A model generated the notes under the pieces. The model was not told the origin of the DNA. It worked only from the letters and a program-made list of their open reading frames with translations, and searched no databases. Positions 7,674 to 16,656 of a stretch of DNA of 22,022 bases are shown here, one piece after another (the stretch's first letter is position 1; every line of letters begins with the position of its first letter). Position numbers and translations under genes: made by a program. The stretch is from JAIOQA01 sp035493675. GTDB taxonomy: Bacteria; Myxococcota_A; Polyangia; Haliangiales; Haliangiaceae. The stretch lies in assembly GCA_035493675.1 (NCBI GenBank), contig DATJIA010000304.1, positions 1 through 22,022 on the forward strand, in the 5' to 3' direction.

Positions 7674-8299
7674 TCGGGCGCTTGAAGGGCACGATCGTCG
7701 AGCGCGCGGGCGCGCAGGTGATCGTCGACGTCGGCGGGGTCGGCTACGAGATCACGTGCTCGGGCTGGACGCTCGGCGCCTTGCCCGCCAACGACGAGCC
7801 GGTGACGCTGCGCATCTTCACGCAGGCGCGCGAGAACGACATCGTCCTGTTCGGCTTTTTGACCGAGCAGGAGCGCGCGCTCTTCGATCTGTTGATCACG
7901 GTCAAGAACGTCGGGCCGTCGACGGCGATCGGGATCCTGTCGGGCGGCTCGACGCCGCGCGACATCGCGCAGCTGATCGCGCGCGAGGAGGTCGCCGGGC
8001 TCACGCGCATCAAGGGCGTCGGCAAGAAGACCGCGGAGATGTTGGTCGTCGAGCTGCGCGAGAAGTGCGAGATGCTGCTGCTCACGTGGAACGCGAGCGG
8101 CGAGGTGCGCGAGGTCGCGGCGCCGATCGGCGCGATCCGCAAGGCCCGCCATCCGATGCTCGACGAGGTCGCGGGCGCGCTCGCGCAGATGGGCTGGCGG
8201 CCGATCGAGGCCGACAAGGTGGTCGCGGAGCTCGAGGTCGGGCCGGGCGCGACGCTCGAGGGACTCTTGCGGCAGGCGCTGCGCGCCATGCCAAGATGA
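7670..8299 (+). CDS. ruvA: Holliday junction branch migration protein RuvA
   Basis: 209-residue DNA-binding subunit of the RuvAB motor. It has an N-terminal OB fold (1-63, MIGRLKGTIV and DVGGVGYEI), then two helix-hairpin-helix motifs, VKNVGPSTAIGIL (78-90) and IKGVGKKTAEML (114-125). A flexible linker follows (about 138-160), then the C-terminal RuvB-binding three-helix domain (163-205). The start overlaps the ruvC stop by ATGA, and the stop lies 6 nt before ruvB. Length and domain order are normal. Confidence 0.96.
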   Translation: MIGRLKGTIVERAGAQVIVDVGGVGYEITCSGWTLGALPANDEPVTLRIFTQARENDIVLFGFLTEQERALFDLLITVKNVGPSTAIGILSGGSTPRDIAQLIAREEVAGLTRIKGVGKKTAEMLVVELREKCEMLLLTWNASGEVREVAAPIGAIRKARHPMLDEVAGALAQMGWRPIEADKVVAELEVGPGATLEGLLRQALRAMPR

Positions 8300-8305
8300 G
8301 GACGC

Positions 8306-9400
<1,095 letters not shown>

Positions 9401-9404
9401 CTGT

Positions 9405-9413
9405 TGCTACGGT
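9405..9413 (+). promoter_or_regulatory. Possible extended -10 before the cls-like gene
   Basis: TGCTACGGT, hexamer TACGGT, ends 9 nt before the GTG at 9423 and almost repeats the element before ruvC (TGCTACCGT). It lies just after the ruvB stop. GGTGGGTGGG (9411-9420) next to it could instead be read as a weak Shine-Dalgarno. Confidence 0.3.
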
Positions 9414-9422
9414 GGGTGGGTC

Positions 9423-10772
9423 GTGTTGTGGGAATGGATCGAGCTCCACGTCGCGTCGATCGCGGGCTTCGTGCTCGCGGCGTTCTTCGTGATCGTGATC
9501 ATCCGCGAGCGGAGGCCGCCGGCGTCGGCGATGGCGTGGTTGCTCGCGGTCGCGATCGCGCCTTGGCTCGGCGTACCGCTCTACCTCGCGCTGGGCGGCC
9601 GCAAGATCCGCAAGCGCACCGCGCAGAAGCCCGGGCTCTCGTTCGCCAGCGGCGAGATCGTCCCGACCGATCCGCTCGCGCGGATCCTCGCCGGGGCCGG
9701 CGCCGGGCCGCCGACCGCGGGCAACGCGCTCCGCTGGCACGCGACCGGCGAAGACGCGTACGCGCGCTTGATCGCGGCGATCGACGGCGCGCAGCACACG
9801 ATCCGGATCGCGACGTTCGTGCTCGGCACCGACGAGGTCGGGCGCGAGATCGTCGCGCGCCTGTCCGCGCGGGCGAAGGCCGGCGTCGAGGTCACGCTGC
9901 TCGTCGACGGGCTGCTCGCGCGCCGCGCGCGCCGGCTGCTCGCTTCGTTGCGCGAAGCAGGCGGGCGCACCGCCGTGTTCCTGCCGCTGATCAAGCTGCC
10001 GCTGCGCGGCCGCTCGAACCTGCGCAACCACCGCAAGATCGTGATCGCCGACGGCGCGCTCGCGATCCTCGGCGGGCGCAACCTCGCCGGCGAGTACCTC
10101 GGGCCGACCCCGCGCGCGGATCGCTGGCGCGATCTGTCGTTCGAGCTCGCGGGCCCGGCGGTCGTGCGCGTCGACGAGGTCTTCCGCGCCGACTGGCGCT
10201 ACGCGACCGGCGTCGAGCTCGCGCCGATCACCGCGCCCGCGGCGTGCGGTGACGAGCAGGTCAACGTGGTGCCGAGCGGTCCCGACGTGCGCGGCGATCC
10301 GGTCTACGAGGCGTTGCTCCATGTCTGCTTCACCGCATCGAAGCGGCTGTGGATCGCGACGCCGTACTTCGCGCCCGATCAGGCGCTCGAGCGCGGGCTC
10401 GAGCTCGCCGCGCGCCGTGGCGTCGACGTGCGCTTGCTCGTGCCCTCGCGCTCGAACCACGCGCTCGCGGATCTGGTGACGCGCGGCTTCCTCGCGTCGC
10501 TCGGCCGCCGCGGCGTGTCCGTGATGCGCTACGCGCGCGGCATGATGCACGCGAAGCTCGTGCTCGCCGACGACGTCGTGATCGCGGGCAGCGCGAACCT
10601 CGACATGCGCAGCCTCTTCCTCGACTTCGAGCTGTGCGTCGTCACCCGCGACGGCGACAGCGCGCTCGCGATCGAGCGGTTCTACCGCGAGCTCTCGTCG
10701 GAGACCGACACCTCGGTCGCGCCGCGCCGCTGGCGCGACGACGTCGGCCGTCTGCTCGCGCCGCTCGTGTGA
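9423..10772 (+). CDS. cls: Cardiolipin synthase-like phospholipase D family protein
   Basis: Membrane phospholipid-synthesis enzyme of 449 residues (bacterial Cls usually 450-490). Two N-terminal hydrophobic segments (about 9-27 and 36-57, with LAVAIAPWLGVPLYL) match the PLD nuclease N-terminal domain. Two HKD catalytic motifs follow: H203-x-K205-x4-D210 then GGRN, and H376-x-K378-x4-D383 then GSANLD. Two complete motifs support transfer of a phosphatidyl group to phosphatidylglycerol rather than a simple nuclease. The GTG start lies 22 nt after ruvB. Its TGA stop is only 3 nt from the stop of the convergent DUF2231-like gene. The exact substrate cannot be read from sequence. Confidence 0.88.
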   Translation: MLWEWIELHVASIAGFVLAAFFVIVIIRERRPPASAMAWLLAVAIAPWLGVPLYLALGGRKIRKRTAQKPGLSFASGEIVPTDPLARILAGAGAGPPTAGNALRWHATGEDAYARLIAAIDGAQHTIRIATFVLGTDEVGREIVARLSARAKAGVEVTLLVDGLLARRARRLLASLREAGGRTAVFLPLIKLPLRGRSNLRNHRKIVIADGALAILGGRNLAGEYLGPTPRADRWRDLSFELAGPAVVRVDEVFRADWRYATGVELAPITAPAACGDEQVNVVPSGPDVRGDPVYEALLHVCFTASKRLWIATPYFAPDQALERGLELAARRGVDVRLLVPSRSNHALADLVTRGFLASLGRRGVSVMRYARGMMHAKLVLADDVVIAGSANLDMRSLFLDFELCVVTRDGDSALAIERFYRELSSETDTSVAPRRWRDDVGRLLAPLV

Positions 10773-10775
10773 GGC

Positions 10776-11225
10776 CTACTTCGCGCGGTACGCGGCGGGG
10801 GCGTCGTGCTCGAAGACGAGCTTGCCGCCGAGGTGGCCGACCCGGATGCCGATCACGACGGTGACGAGCGCGACCGCGGTCGCGACGAAGCCGGCGATCG
10901 CGGCCCTGCGATCGCGGAGCCAGGCGGCGGCGGCGAGGATCGCGAGCGTCGCGATCGTCGCGTACTCGAACCAGTGCGCCGCGCCGGCGTGATCGTGGAT
11001 CGCGTCGCGCGGCACGACCGCGCGCACGACGCCGGCCTCGTCGCCGCCGGTGTCGATCGCGATCAGCACGGTCGCGACGATCACGACCTGGAGCGCGAGC
11101 GGCACCAGCCACGCGCGGCGCGAGCCGCGGCCGAGCCAGGTCTCGCGCGCGAGGTACGCGGCGACGATCGGCACGAGGCCCGCGAGCACGAGCGGGATGT
11201 GCACGATCAGCGGGTGCAGCGGCAT
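10776..11225 (-). CDS. DUF2231-like four-helix membrane protein
   Basis: 149-residue integral membrane protein with about four hydrophobic helices. The N-terminal MPLHPLIVHIPLVLAG (HP-x2-VH-x-P) and the C-terminal GHLGGKLVFEHDAP match the conserved ends of DUF2231 proteins, whose conserved histidines suggest cofactor or haem contact but whose function is not established. The ATG at 11225 is chosen from this motif; the longer frame upstream is a shadow of dapF. It starts 5 nt after the dapF stop and is the last gene of the gap-to-dapF block. Confidence 0.75.
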   Translation of the reverse strand: MPLHPLIVHIPLVLAGLVPIVAAYLARETWLGRGSRRAWLVPLALQVVIVATVLIAIDTGGDEAGVVRAVVPRDAIHDHAGAAHWFEYATIATLAILAAAAWLRDRRAAIAGFVATAVALVTVVIGIRVGHLGGKLVFEHDAPAAYRAK

Positions 11226-11230
11226 CGCGA

Positions 11231-12133
11231 TCAGTCGGGGCGCGCCGACGCGAGCACGTGGGCGACGTCGAACGCGCCGTCGAAGACGTGCGCCGCGGGG
11301 CCGCGCATGTGCACGGTCGAGTAGTCGGCGGCGACCTTGATGCGCAGCTCGCCGCCGAGGAGGCGGACCGCGATCTCGTGGCCGGCGGTCGCGCGCCCGG
11401 CGAGGCACGCGGCGACCGCGGTCGCGCACGCGCCGGTGCCGCACGCGAGCGTGATGCCGACGCCGCGCTCCCACACGACGAGCTCGATGCGCTCGCCGCC
11501 CAGCACGTGCGCGAGCTCGACGTTGGTGCGGCGCGGGAACCACGCGTGGTGCTCGATCGACGGGCCGACCTTCTCGGCCAGCGCGCGCAGCCCGCTCCAA
11601 TGCGTGTCGACGAACGCGACCGCGTGCGGGTTGCCCATCGAGACGCCGGTGAGCTTCAGCGACTCGCCTTCGATCGCGAGCGGCACCTCGAGCACGCGCT
11701 CGCCGGAGGCGCCCGTCATCGGGATCTCGCCGCGCGTGAGGCGCGGGCGGCCCATGTCGACCGTCACCTGGTGCGTGCGCGTGCTGTAGCCGCACGTCAG
11801 CGGCCCGGCGCCGGTGTCGATCACGAGCGTGTCCTTCGCGACGCCGCCGCGATCGTGCAGCTCGCGCACGACGCAGCGGATGCCGTTGCCGCACATCTCG
11901 GCTTCGCTGCCGTCGGCGTTGAGCACGCGCATGCGCGCGTCGGCGCCCGCGGTGATCGGCGGCAGGATCGCGAGCACGCCGTCGCCGCCGACGCCGAACT
12001 GGCGATCGCACAGCGCGCGCACGACCGCCGTGTCCTGCACCGCGTTCGCGCGCACGTCGTCGAGCGTGCGCAGATCGACGACGAGGAAATCGTTACCGCA
12101 GCCGTGATACTTCGCGAACGCGATCGACGACAT
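11231..12133 (-). CDS. dapF: Diaminopimelate epimerase
   Basis: Cytosolic PLP-independent epimerase that converts LL- to meso-diaminopimelate for lysine and peptidoglycan. It has 300 residues, slightly above the usual 270-285. The two catalytic cysteines are C81 in EMCGNGIRC and C231 in ACGTGACA. Further marks are FAKYHGCGNDF (6-16), RMRVLNADGSEAEM and SMGNPHAV (165-172). The two-fold pseudo-symmetric fold is complete. Its ATG overlaps the secG stop by one base (TGATG), so it is coupled to secG. Confidence 0.95.
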   Translation of the reverse strand: MSSIAFAKYHGCGNDFLVVDLRTLDDVRANAVQDTAVVRALCDRQFGVGGDGVLAILPPITAGADARMRVLNADGSEAEMCGNGIRCVVRELHDRGGVAKDTLVIDTGAGPLTCGYSTRTHQVTVDMGRPRLTRGEIPMTGASGERVLEVPLAIEGESLKLTGVSMGNPHAVAFVDTHWSGLRALAEKVGPSIEHHAWFPRRTNVELAHVLGGERIELVVWERGVGITLACGTGACATAVAACLAGRATAGHEIAVRLLGGELRIKVAADYSTVHMRGPAAHVFDGAFDVAHVLASARPD

Positions 12134-12954
12134 CAGTGACCCGAGCCCGCGCTCGAGCCAGAGGCGCTGCCCGCACCCGACGCGCTGCCCGAGCCCGCGG
12201 CCTTGGGCGGCGTGGTCGACGGCGTCGTGGTCGTGGCGCCGGGGACCGTGGACGTCGTGTTGCCGGGGCCGATCGCCTGGCCCGGGCGAGCCGGATGCAC
12301 GGTGCCCGCGGTCGCCGCGCTGCCGGCGGCCTTCGCCGCGCCCGACGCCGAACCCGAACCCGATGCCGATCCCGAACCCGATGCCGAACCCGAACCCGAT
12401 GCCGAACCCGATGCCGATCCCGCGCCCGACGCCGAACCCGACGCGCTGCCCGAGCCGACCTCGGCCGGAACGACGACCGCGCCGGTCCCCGGGTGATCGC
12501 CGTCCTCGACGTCGCCATCATTGATCGCGCCCGACGCGGAGCCCGACGCGGAGCCGGTGCCCGACGCGCTGCCGCTGCCGTTCGGAACGACCGCCGAGCC
12601 GGAGCCCGACGCGCTGCCCGAGCCCGAGCCGGAGCCCGAACCGAACGTCGCGGTCTCTTCCTTCTCCTTCTGATCCTTGAGCGCCGCCTGATCCTTGCCG
12701 AACGAGGCGAGCGAGTCGCCGGCGTCGCGGCTCGCGAAGAACGCGAGGATCATCGACGTGACCATGAAGATCGTGGCGGCCGCCGCGGTCAGCCGGCGGA
12801 GGAACGTCGACGCGCCGGAGCCGCCGAAGACCGTCGCCGCGTTGCCGCCGCCGAACGCGCCACCCATGCCGCCACCTTTGCCCTCCTGGAGCAACACCGT
12901 GAGCATGAGGAACAAGCACACGATGACGTGGAGCACCGTGATCAGCGTGGACAT
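12133..12954 (-). CDS. secG: Preprotein translocase subunit SecG with long Ser/Gly/Ala-rich tail
   Basis: Membrane subunit of the SecYEG channel. Residues 1-78 are a standard SecG: helix 1 (about 3-22), the LLQEGKGGGMGGAFGGG loop (21-37), FLRRLT, and helix 2 (about 57-74). Typical SecG proteins have about 75-130 residues; this one has 273. A charged bridge (79-101) leads into SGSGSASG-type low-complexity repeats (105-141 and 167-205), then a Pro/Thr segment (about 218-252) and a final SGSGSASG stretch. No frameshift or stop separates the parts. The tail should share the C-terminus's side of the membrane, thought to be periplasmic in E. coli. The secG-dapF overlap fixes the real C-terminus. 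Confidence 0.9.
   Translation of the reverse strand: MSTLITVLHVIVCLFLMLTVLLQEGKGGGMGGAFGGGNAATVFGGSGASTFLRRLTAAAATIFMVTSMILAFFASRDAGDSLASFGKDQAALKDQKEKEETATFGSGSGSGSGSASGSGSAVVPNGSGSASGTGSASGSASGAINDGDVEDGDHPGTGAVVVPAEVGSGSASGSASGAGSASGSASGSGSASGSGSASGSGSASGAAKAAGSAATAGTVHPARPGQAIGPGNTTSTVPGATTTTPSTTPPKAAGSGSASGAGSASGSSAGSGH
12341..12452. repeat. Short-unit tandem repeats inside secG
   Basis: Units of 6 and 12 bp built from CCCGAA, CCCGAT and GCCGAA/GCCGAT are repeated in frame and encode the Ser-Gly-Ser-Ala tail on the minus strand. A second, less regular block lies at about 12532-12650. The perfect unit lengths in multiples of 3 mean that gain or loss of copies keeps the frame. Confidence 0.8.
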
Positions 12955-12963
12955 AGGCTGGGG

Positions 12964-12992
12964 TTCTTAGCCCAACCGCGTCCCGATCGCAA
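12964..12992 (-). promoter_or_regulatory. Candidate promoter of secG
   Basis: Minus strand: -35-like TTGCGA (12992-12987), a 17-nt spacer, -10-like TAAGAA (12969-12964), then 9 nt to the ATG at 12954. No Shine-Dalgarno is evident in the 49-nt gap after tpiA. Confidence 0.4.
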
Positions 12993-13003
12993 GCACGCGA
13001 AAT

Positions 13004-13765
13004 CTATCGGGGCCGCGCGGCCTTCACGATGGCTACGAAGTCGGCCGCCTCGAGGGACGCGCCGCCGACCAGGGCGCCGTCGATGTCGGGCTGCGACATC
13101 AAGGCCTCGGCGTTCGCGGGCTTCACCGAGCCGCCGTACTGGATGCGGATCGCGTCGCCGGCCGCGTTGCCGAGCTTCGCGCGCAGGTGCGCGCGGATGT
13201 GCGCGTGGACCTCCTGCGCCTGCGCCGGCGTCGCGGTGCGGCCGGTGCCGATCGCCCAGACCGGCTCGTACGCGATCACGACGCGATCGGCCTGCGCCGC
13301 GGTGACGTGCGCGAGCGCGCCGCCGAGGTGCTGGTCGACCACCGCGAAGGTCGCGCCGGCGTCGCGTTGCGCGTCGGTCTCGCCGACGCACGCGATCACG
13401 CCGAGCCCGGCGGCCAACGCGGCGCGCACCTTCTTACCGACCGCGTCGTCGGTCTCGCCGAAGAACTGGCGCCGCTCGCTGTGCCCGATGATCGCCCAGG
13501 TCGCACCCGCGTCCGCCAAGAACGACGGCCCGACCTCGCCGGTCCACGCGCCCTTCTCTTCATAGAAGCAGTCCTGGCCGGCGACCGCGATCGTCGAGCC
13601 CTCGAGCCGCTTCGCGACCGCGTGGATCGCGGTGAAGACCGGCGCGACGCCGACCTGCACGTCGCGAACGCTGGAGAGCTGGTTCTTCAGCTCGGTGACG
13701 AGCGCCGTCGCATCGGCGATCGACTTGTGCAGCTTCCAGTTACCGACGACGAACGGGATCCGCAT
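13004..13765 (-). CDS. tpiA: Triose-phosphate isomerase
   Basis: Cytosolic glycolytic enzyme that interconverts dihydroxyacetone phosphate and glyceraldehyde 3-phosphate. It has 253 residues, normal for the family. Active-site residues are all visible: N9 and K11 in GNWK, H95 in IIGHSERR, E167 in AYEPVWAIGTG, and the phosphate loop QYGGSVKP and GALVGGASL near the C-terminus. It starts 12 nt after the stop of the GGDEF-kinase gene and is followed by secG, the frequent tpiA-secG order. There is no Shine-Dalgarno, and a -10-like element overlaps the upstream stop codon. Confidence 0.97.
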   Translation of the reverse strand: MRIPFVVGNWKLHKSIADATALVTELKNQLSSVRDVQVGVAPVFTAIHAVAKRLEGSTIAVAGQDCFYEEKGAWTGEVGPSFLADAGATWAIIGHSERRQFFGETDDAVGKKVRAALAAGLGVIACVGETDAQRDAGATFAVVDQHLGGALAHVTAAQADRVVIAYEPVWAIGTGRTATPAQAQEVHAHIRAHLRAKLGNAAGDAIRIQYGGSVKPANAEALMSQPDIDGALVGGASLEAADFVAIVKAARPR

Positions 13766-13771
13766 GCGCGG

Positions 13772-13780
13772 GTCATATCA
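13772..13780 (-). promoter_or_regulatory. Candidate extended -10 of tpiA
   Basis: Minus-strand TGaTATGAC: hexamer TATGAC (13777-13772) ends 6 nt before the tpiA ATG. The TG of the extended element is the first two bases of the upstream TGA stop codon. Confidence 0.4.
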
Positions 13781-16627
13781 CGACGTCCACTGCACGCGGT
13801 ACGCGCACTCGCCTTCGCCGCGGCACGCGCACCGATGGTGCTCGACCGCGACCTCCTGCGCGCCCGCCAGCTCGGCGACCTTCTCGAGCTCGCCGGCGAC
13901 CAGCGTGCACATGAGCTGCGAGCCGGGCCGCTTGTCGAGCGAGAGCTCGACCAGGCCGGGGCCCGCGCTGATCACGCCGAGCTGCGCCCAGTCGTGATAT
14001 CGGCCCCAGAACGCGGGCGCGGCGCGCAAGACGGTCTCGACCGCGAGCGACGACGGGTTCGCGCCGAAGAAGCGCGCGAAGGTCGCGGTGATCGTCGCGC
14101 GCCCGACGTTGCGCGCGAGATCGTCGGCGGGCCCGGCCTTGCCCGCGCGCTCGATCAGCTCGACGAGCAGGTCGGCCGATTCCCAGCCGAGCGGCGACAG
14201 CGTGCGCGCGAGCGCGCCGGCGAGCGACGGCGCGGCGTCGGCGATCGCGCGGATCGCGGCGCCGCCGGCGCGATGCTCGATCAGCTTCGCGGCGATCCGG
14301 AAGTGCGCGGCGCGCACGCGGCCCGGCGTGGTCGCGCGCTGCGCGGGCGGCAGCACCGCGGGCTCGACCAGCGAGGCGGTCGGCTGCATGACCTCTTCGA
14401 CTTTGGCCGCGCTGTCGCCGCGGTCGTGCGGCAAGGGCAGGGGCGGCGGCGTCGGATCGGGGCGCTTGGGCAGGCGCTCGAGCGCGCTGGCGAGCGCGAT
14501 CGCGAACGTGCCGGCCGACGCCCAGCGCTTCTTGGGCTGCGGATCGAGCGCCTTCGCGAGGACGGCGTCGACGGCGGGCGACAAGGTCGGGCGCAGGGTC
14601 GACGGCGGCTTCAGCTTCTCGTGCAGCTGCCTCGACAAGACCGCCATCAGCGCGCCGGATCCGAACGGCGGCACCGCGCACAGCATCGAGTAGACCGTCG
14701 CGGCGAGGCCGTAGACGTCGGTCTCGGTCGACTCGACCGCCTCGAGGAACGACTCGGGCGCGGAGTAACCGGGCGTGCCCGCGGCCTCGCGGCGATCGCC
14801 CGCGCGCATCGCGACGCCGACGTCGACCAGGACCGCGCGATCGCGCTCGCGATCGAGCAAGATGTTGGCCGGCTTGACGTCGCGATGGATCAGGCCGACC
14901 GCGTGCATCGCGTCAAGCGCGTCGGCGATCTCGAGCGTGATCTGCGAGACGACCGCGTTGGGCAGCCACTCGCCGCGCTCCGCTTCGCTGCGCAGGACGT
15001 CGGCGAGCGGTTGGCCCTCGACGAGCTCCATCACGAAGTACACGTCGCCGGCGTGCTCGCCGAGCGTGTAGACCTGCACGAGGTTCTTGTGGTGGAGCGA
15101 CGCGAGCATGGCGGCCTCGGCGCGGAAGCGCGAGACCAGCTCCTTGTCCTGGCCGAGATCCGAGCGCAGCACCTTGATCGCGACCTGGCGGCCGAGCCCG
15201 AGATCCTCGGCGCGATAGACGACGCCCATCGCGCCGCGCGACAGCTCGTGACGCACGAGGTACACGCCGCCGAGCGTGCTGCCGGCGGTGACGGCGGCGG
15301 CCTGCTCGCTGGTCGTGTCGGCATCGCCGCCGACGGTGGGCTGATCGCCGATCGCCGCGCCGACCTCGCCGGCGCCGACGTTGCGCAGCATCGCGATCGC
15401 GCGCGCGAACGCGGCCTCGCCGGAGCGCTCGCCCTGGATCACCGGCGTGACGACGCCGCGCAAGGGAATCGTGAGGTGCTGGCCCTCGACGACGAACGGC
15501 GCGTCGGTGACGCGATGGATCAGCTTGTCGGCGACGCCCTTGCCGTTGTCGAGATCGGCATTGACGAGCAGGACCGCGAGCTCGTCGCCGCCGAAGCGTC
15601 CGACCGAGTCGTTGCCGCGCACGGTCGCGCGCACGCGCGCCGCGAACTGCGCGAGGACCTCGTCGCCGGTGCGGTGCCCGTGGGCGAGGTTGATCTTGCG
15701 CAGCCCGACGATGTCGAGGAGGCAGAGCGTGAGCGGCTCGCTGCGGCGCGCGGCGGCGGCGACCGCGGTCGCGACGGTCTGATCGAACGCCGCGCGCGTG
15801 AGCGCGCCGGTGAGCGGATCGTGGAAGCTGCCGGCGCGCAGGCGCTCCTCTTCCGCCAAGAGCCGGCGGTGACCCGCGATGTAGCCGAGCTCGCGGCCGA
15901 GGCGCGTCGCGAGTGCGCGCAGATCGGATCTTTCGGGGCCGGCGAAGCGCCGCGGTCGATCGGTGATCACCGCGATCAAGCCCGCGACCTCGCCGGGCGC
16001 GGCACGCAGCGGCGCGGCGATCACGCTGCGCGGCGTCGCGGTCGCGCTCATCGCGGTGATCGTCGTCGCGCCGGCGGCGGCGGCGATGCGCGCCGCGGTC
16101 GCGACGCTCGCGCGATAGCCGTCGTCGGGCGCGTCGCGCGCCGCGTGCGGCGTCATCGCGTCGCCGTCGCGCCACCAGACGATCACGTCGTCGGCGGCGA
16201 ACGCCTGCGCGAACGACGGCAGGCCGTCGCCTTCGTTGGTCGGGATCGCGGATCCCGCGACCAAGCTGCGCGCGCGCGCGAGGTCGGTCTCGACCGCGGT
16301 CGACTCGGCCGCGGTGATCGCCGCGATCGCGCCCGCGGCGACCGGCGTCAGCAAGACGCCGACCGCGCCGCACGCGACCGCCGCGCCGGCGAGCCGGCCC
16401 GCTTCCTTCGCGTCGCCGACGATCCAGCGCGGCGGCGCGCCGGGCGGCATCGGCCCGAGCGCCTCCGCGACCCCCGCCGCGACCATCACGACATCGGCAT
16501 CGACCAGCGCCGGATCGGTCGGATCCGTGACCAGCTCGAGCACCACGCCCGCCGACTCGGCGACGGCGGCGAGCTCCGCCGCACGCCTTCCCGTCGGCTC
16601 GAGCAACACCGCTCGCCGCGAAGCCAC
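13778..16627 (-). CDS. GAF-GGDEF-Ser/Thr kinase-V4R-like signalling fusion protein
   Basis: 949-residue soluble protein. Residues 1-108 resemble a degenerate receiver-like fold with no clear phospho-acceptor Asp; about 115-255 look GAF-like. A GGDEF domain (268-425) has D305, N313, D322 and GGDEL (346-350). An RxxD inhibitory site, R337-D340, lies exactly 5 residues before it, as in feedback-regulated diguanylate cyclases. The kinase (455-715) has K485 in VAIK, HRDVKPAN (581-588), DVG for DFG (602-604), and APE (624-626). Residues 770-949 resemble V4R-type ligand domains, ending in C933/C935-x5-C941 before YRVQW. Activity is plausible for both enzymes but unproven. The GTG start follows TATGAT by 6 nt. 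The gene stands between a lipoprotein gene and tpiA. Confidence 0.85.
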   Translation of the reverse strand: MASRRAVLLEPTGRRAAELAAVAESAGVVLELVTDPTDPALVDADVVMVAAGVAEALGPMPPGAPPRWIVGDAKEAGRLAGAAVACGAVGVLLTPVAAGAIAAITAAESTAVETDLARARSLVAGSAIPTNEGDGLPSFAQAFAADDVIVWWRDGDAMTPHAARDAPDDGYRASVATAARIAAAAGATTITAMSATATPRSVIAAPLRAAPGEVAGLIAVITDRPRRFAGPERSDLRALATRLGRELGYIAGHRRLLAEEERLRAGSFHDPLTGALTRAAFDQTVATAVAAAARRSEPLTLCLLDIVGLRKINLAHGHRTGDEVLAQFAARVRATVRGNDSVGRFGGDELAVLLVNADLDNGKGVADKLIHRVTDAPFVVEGQHLTIPLRGVVTPVIQGERSGEAAFARAIAMLRNVGAGEVGAAIGDQPTVGGDADTTSEQAAAVTAGSTLGGVYLVRHELSRGAMGVVYRAEDLGLGRQVAIKVLRSDLGQDKELVSRFRAEAAMLASLHHKNLVQVYTLGEHAGDVYFVMELVEGQPLADVLRSEAERGEWLPNAVVSQITLEIADALDAMHAVGLIHRDVKPANILLDRERDRAVLVDVGVAMRAGDRREAAGTPGYSAPESFLEAVESTETDVYGLAATVYSMLCAVPPFGSGALMAVLSRQLHEKLKPPSTLRPTLSPAVDAVLAKALDPQPKKRWASAGTFAIALASALERLPKRPDPTPPPLPLPHDRGDSAAKVEEVMQPTASLVEPAVLPPAQRATTPGRVRAAHFRIAAKLIEHRAGGAAIRAIADAAPSLAGALARTLSPLGWESADLLVELIERAGKAGPADDLARNVGRATITATFARFFGANPSSLAVETVLRAAPAFWGRYHDWAQLGVISAGPGLVELSLDKRPGSQLMCTLVAGELEKVAELAGAQEVAVEHHRCACRGEGECAYRVQWTS

Positions 16628-16633
16628 GAGCGG

Positions 16634-16639
16634 ATCATA
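16634..16639 (-). promoter_or_regulatory. Candidate -10 of the GGDEF-kinase gene
   Basis: Minus-strand TATGAT (5/6), ending 6 nt before the GTG at 16627. There is no Shine-Dalgarno. The large palindrome at 16657-16745 ends 17 nt upstream of the hexamer, just where a -35 would lie. Confidence 0.55.
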
Positions 16640-16656
16640 TACGAAGTCTGGAGCTG

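Noticed and set aside
12341..12650. Repeats considered as a CRISPR-like or satellite array
   Set aside because: Units are 6-12 bp with no spacers, are in frame, and encode the SecG tail.
13778..14110. Confident assignment of the C-terminal domain to V4R or a myxobacterial DUF
   Set aside because: Only the Cys-containing end and a general pattern match by eye; described as V4R-like without a firm family.
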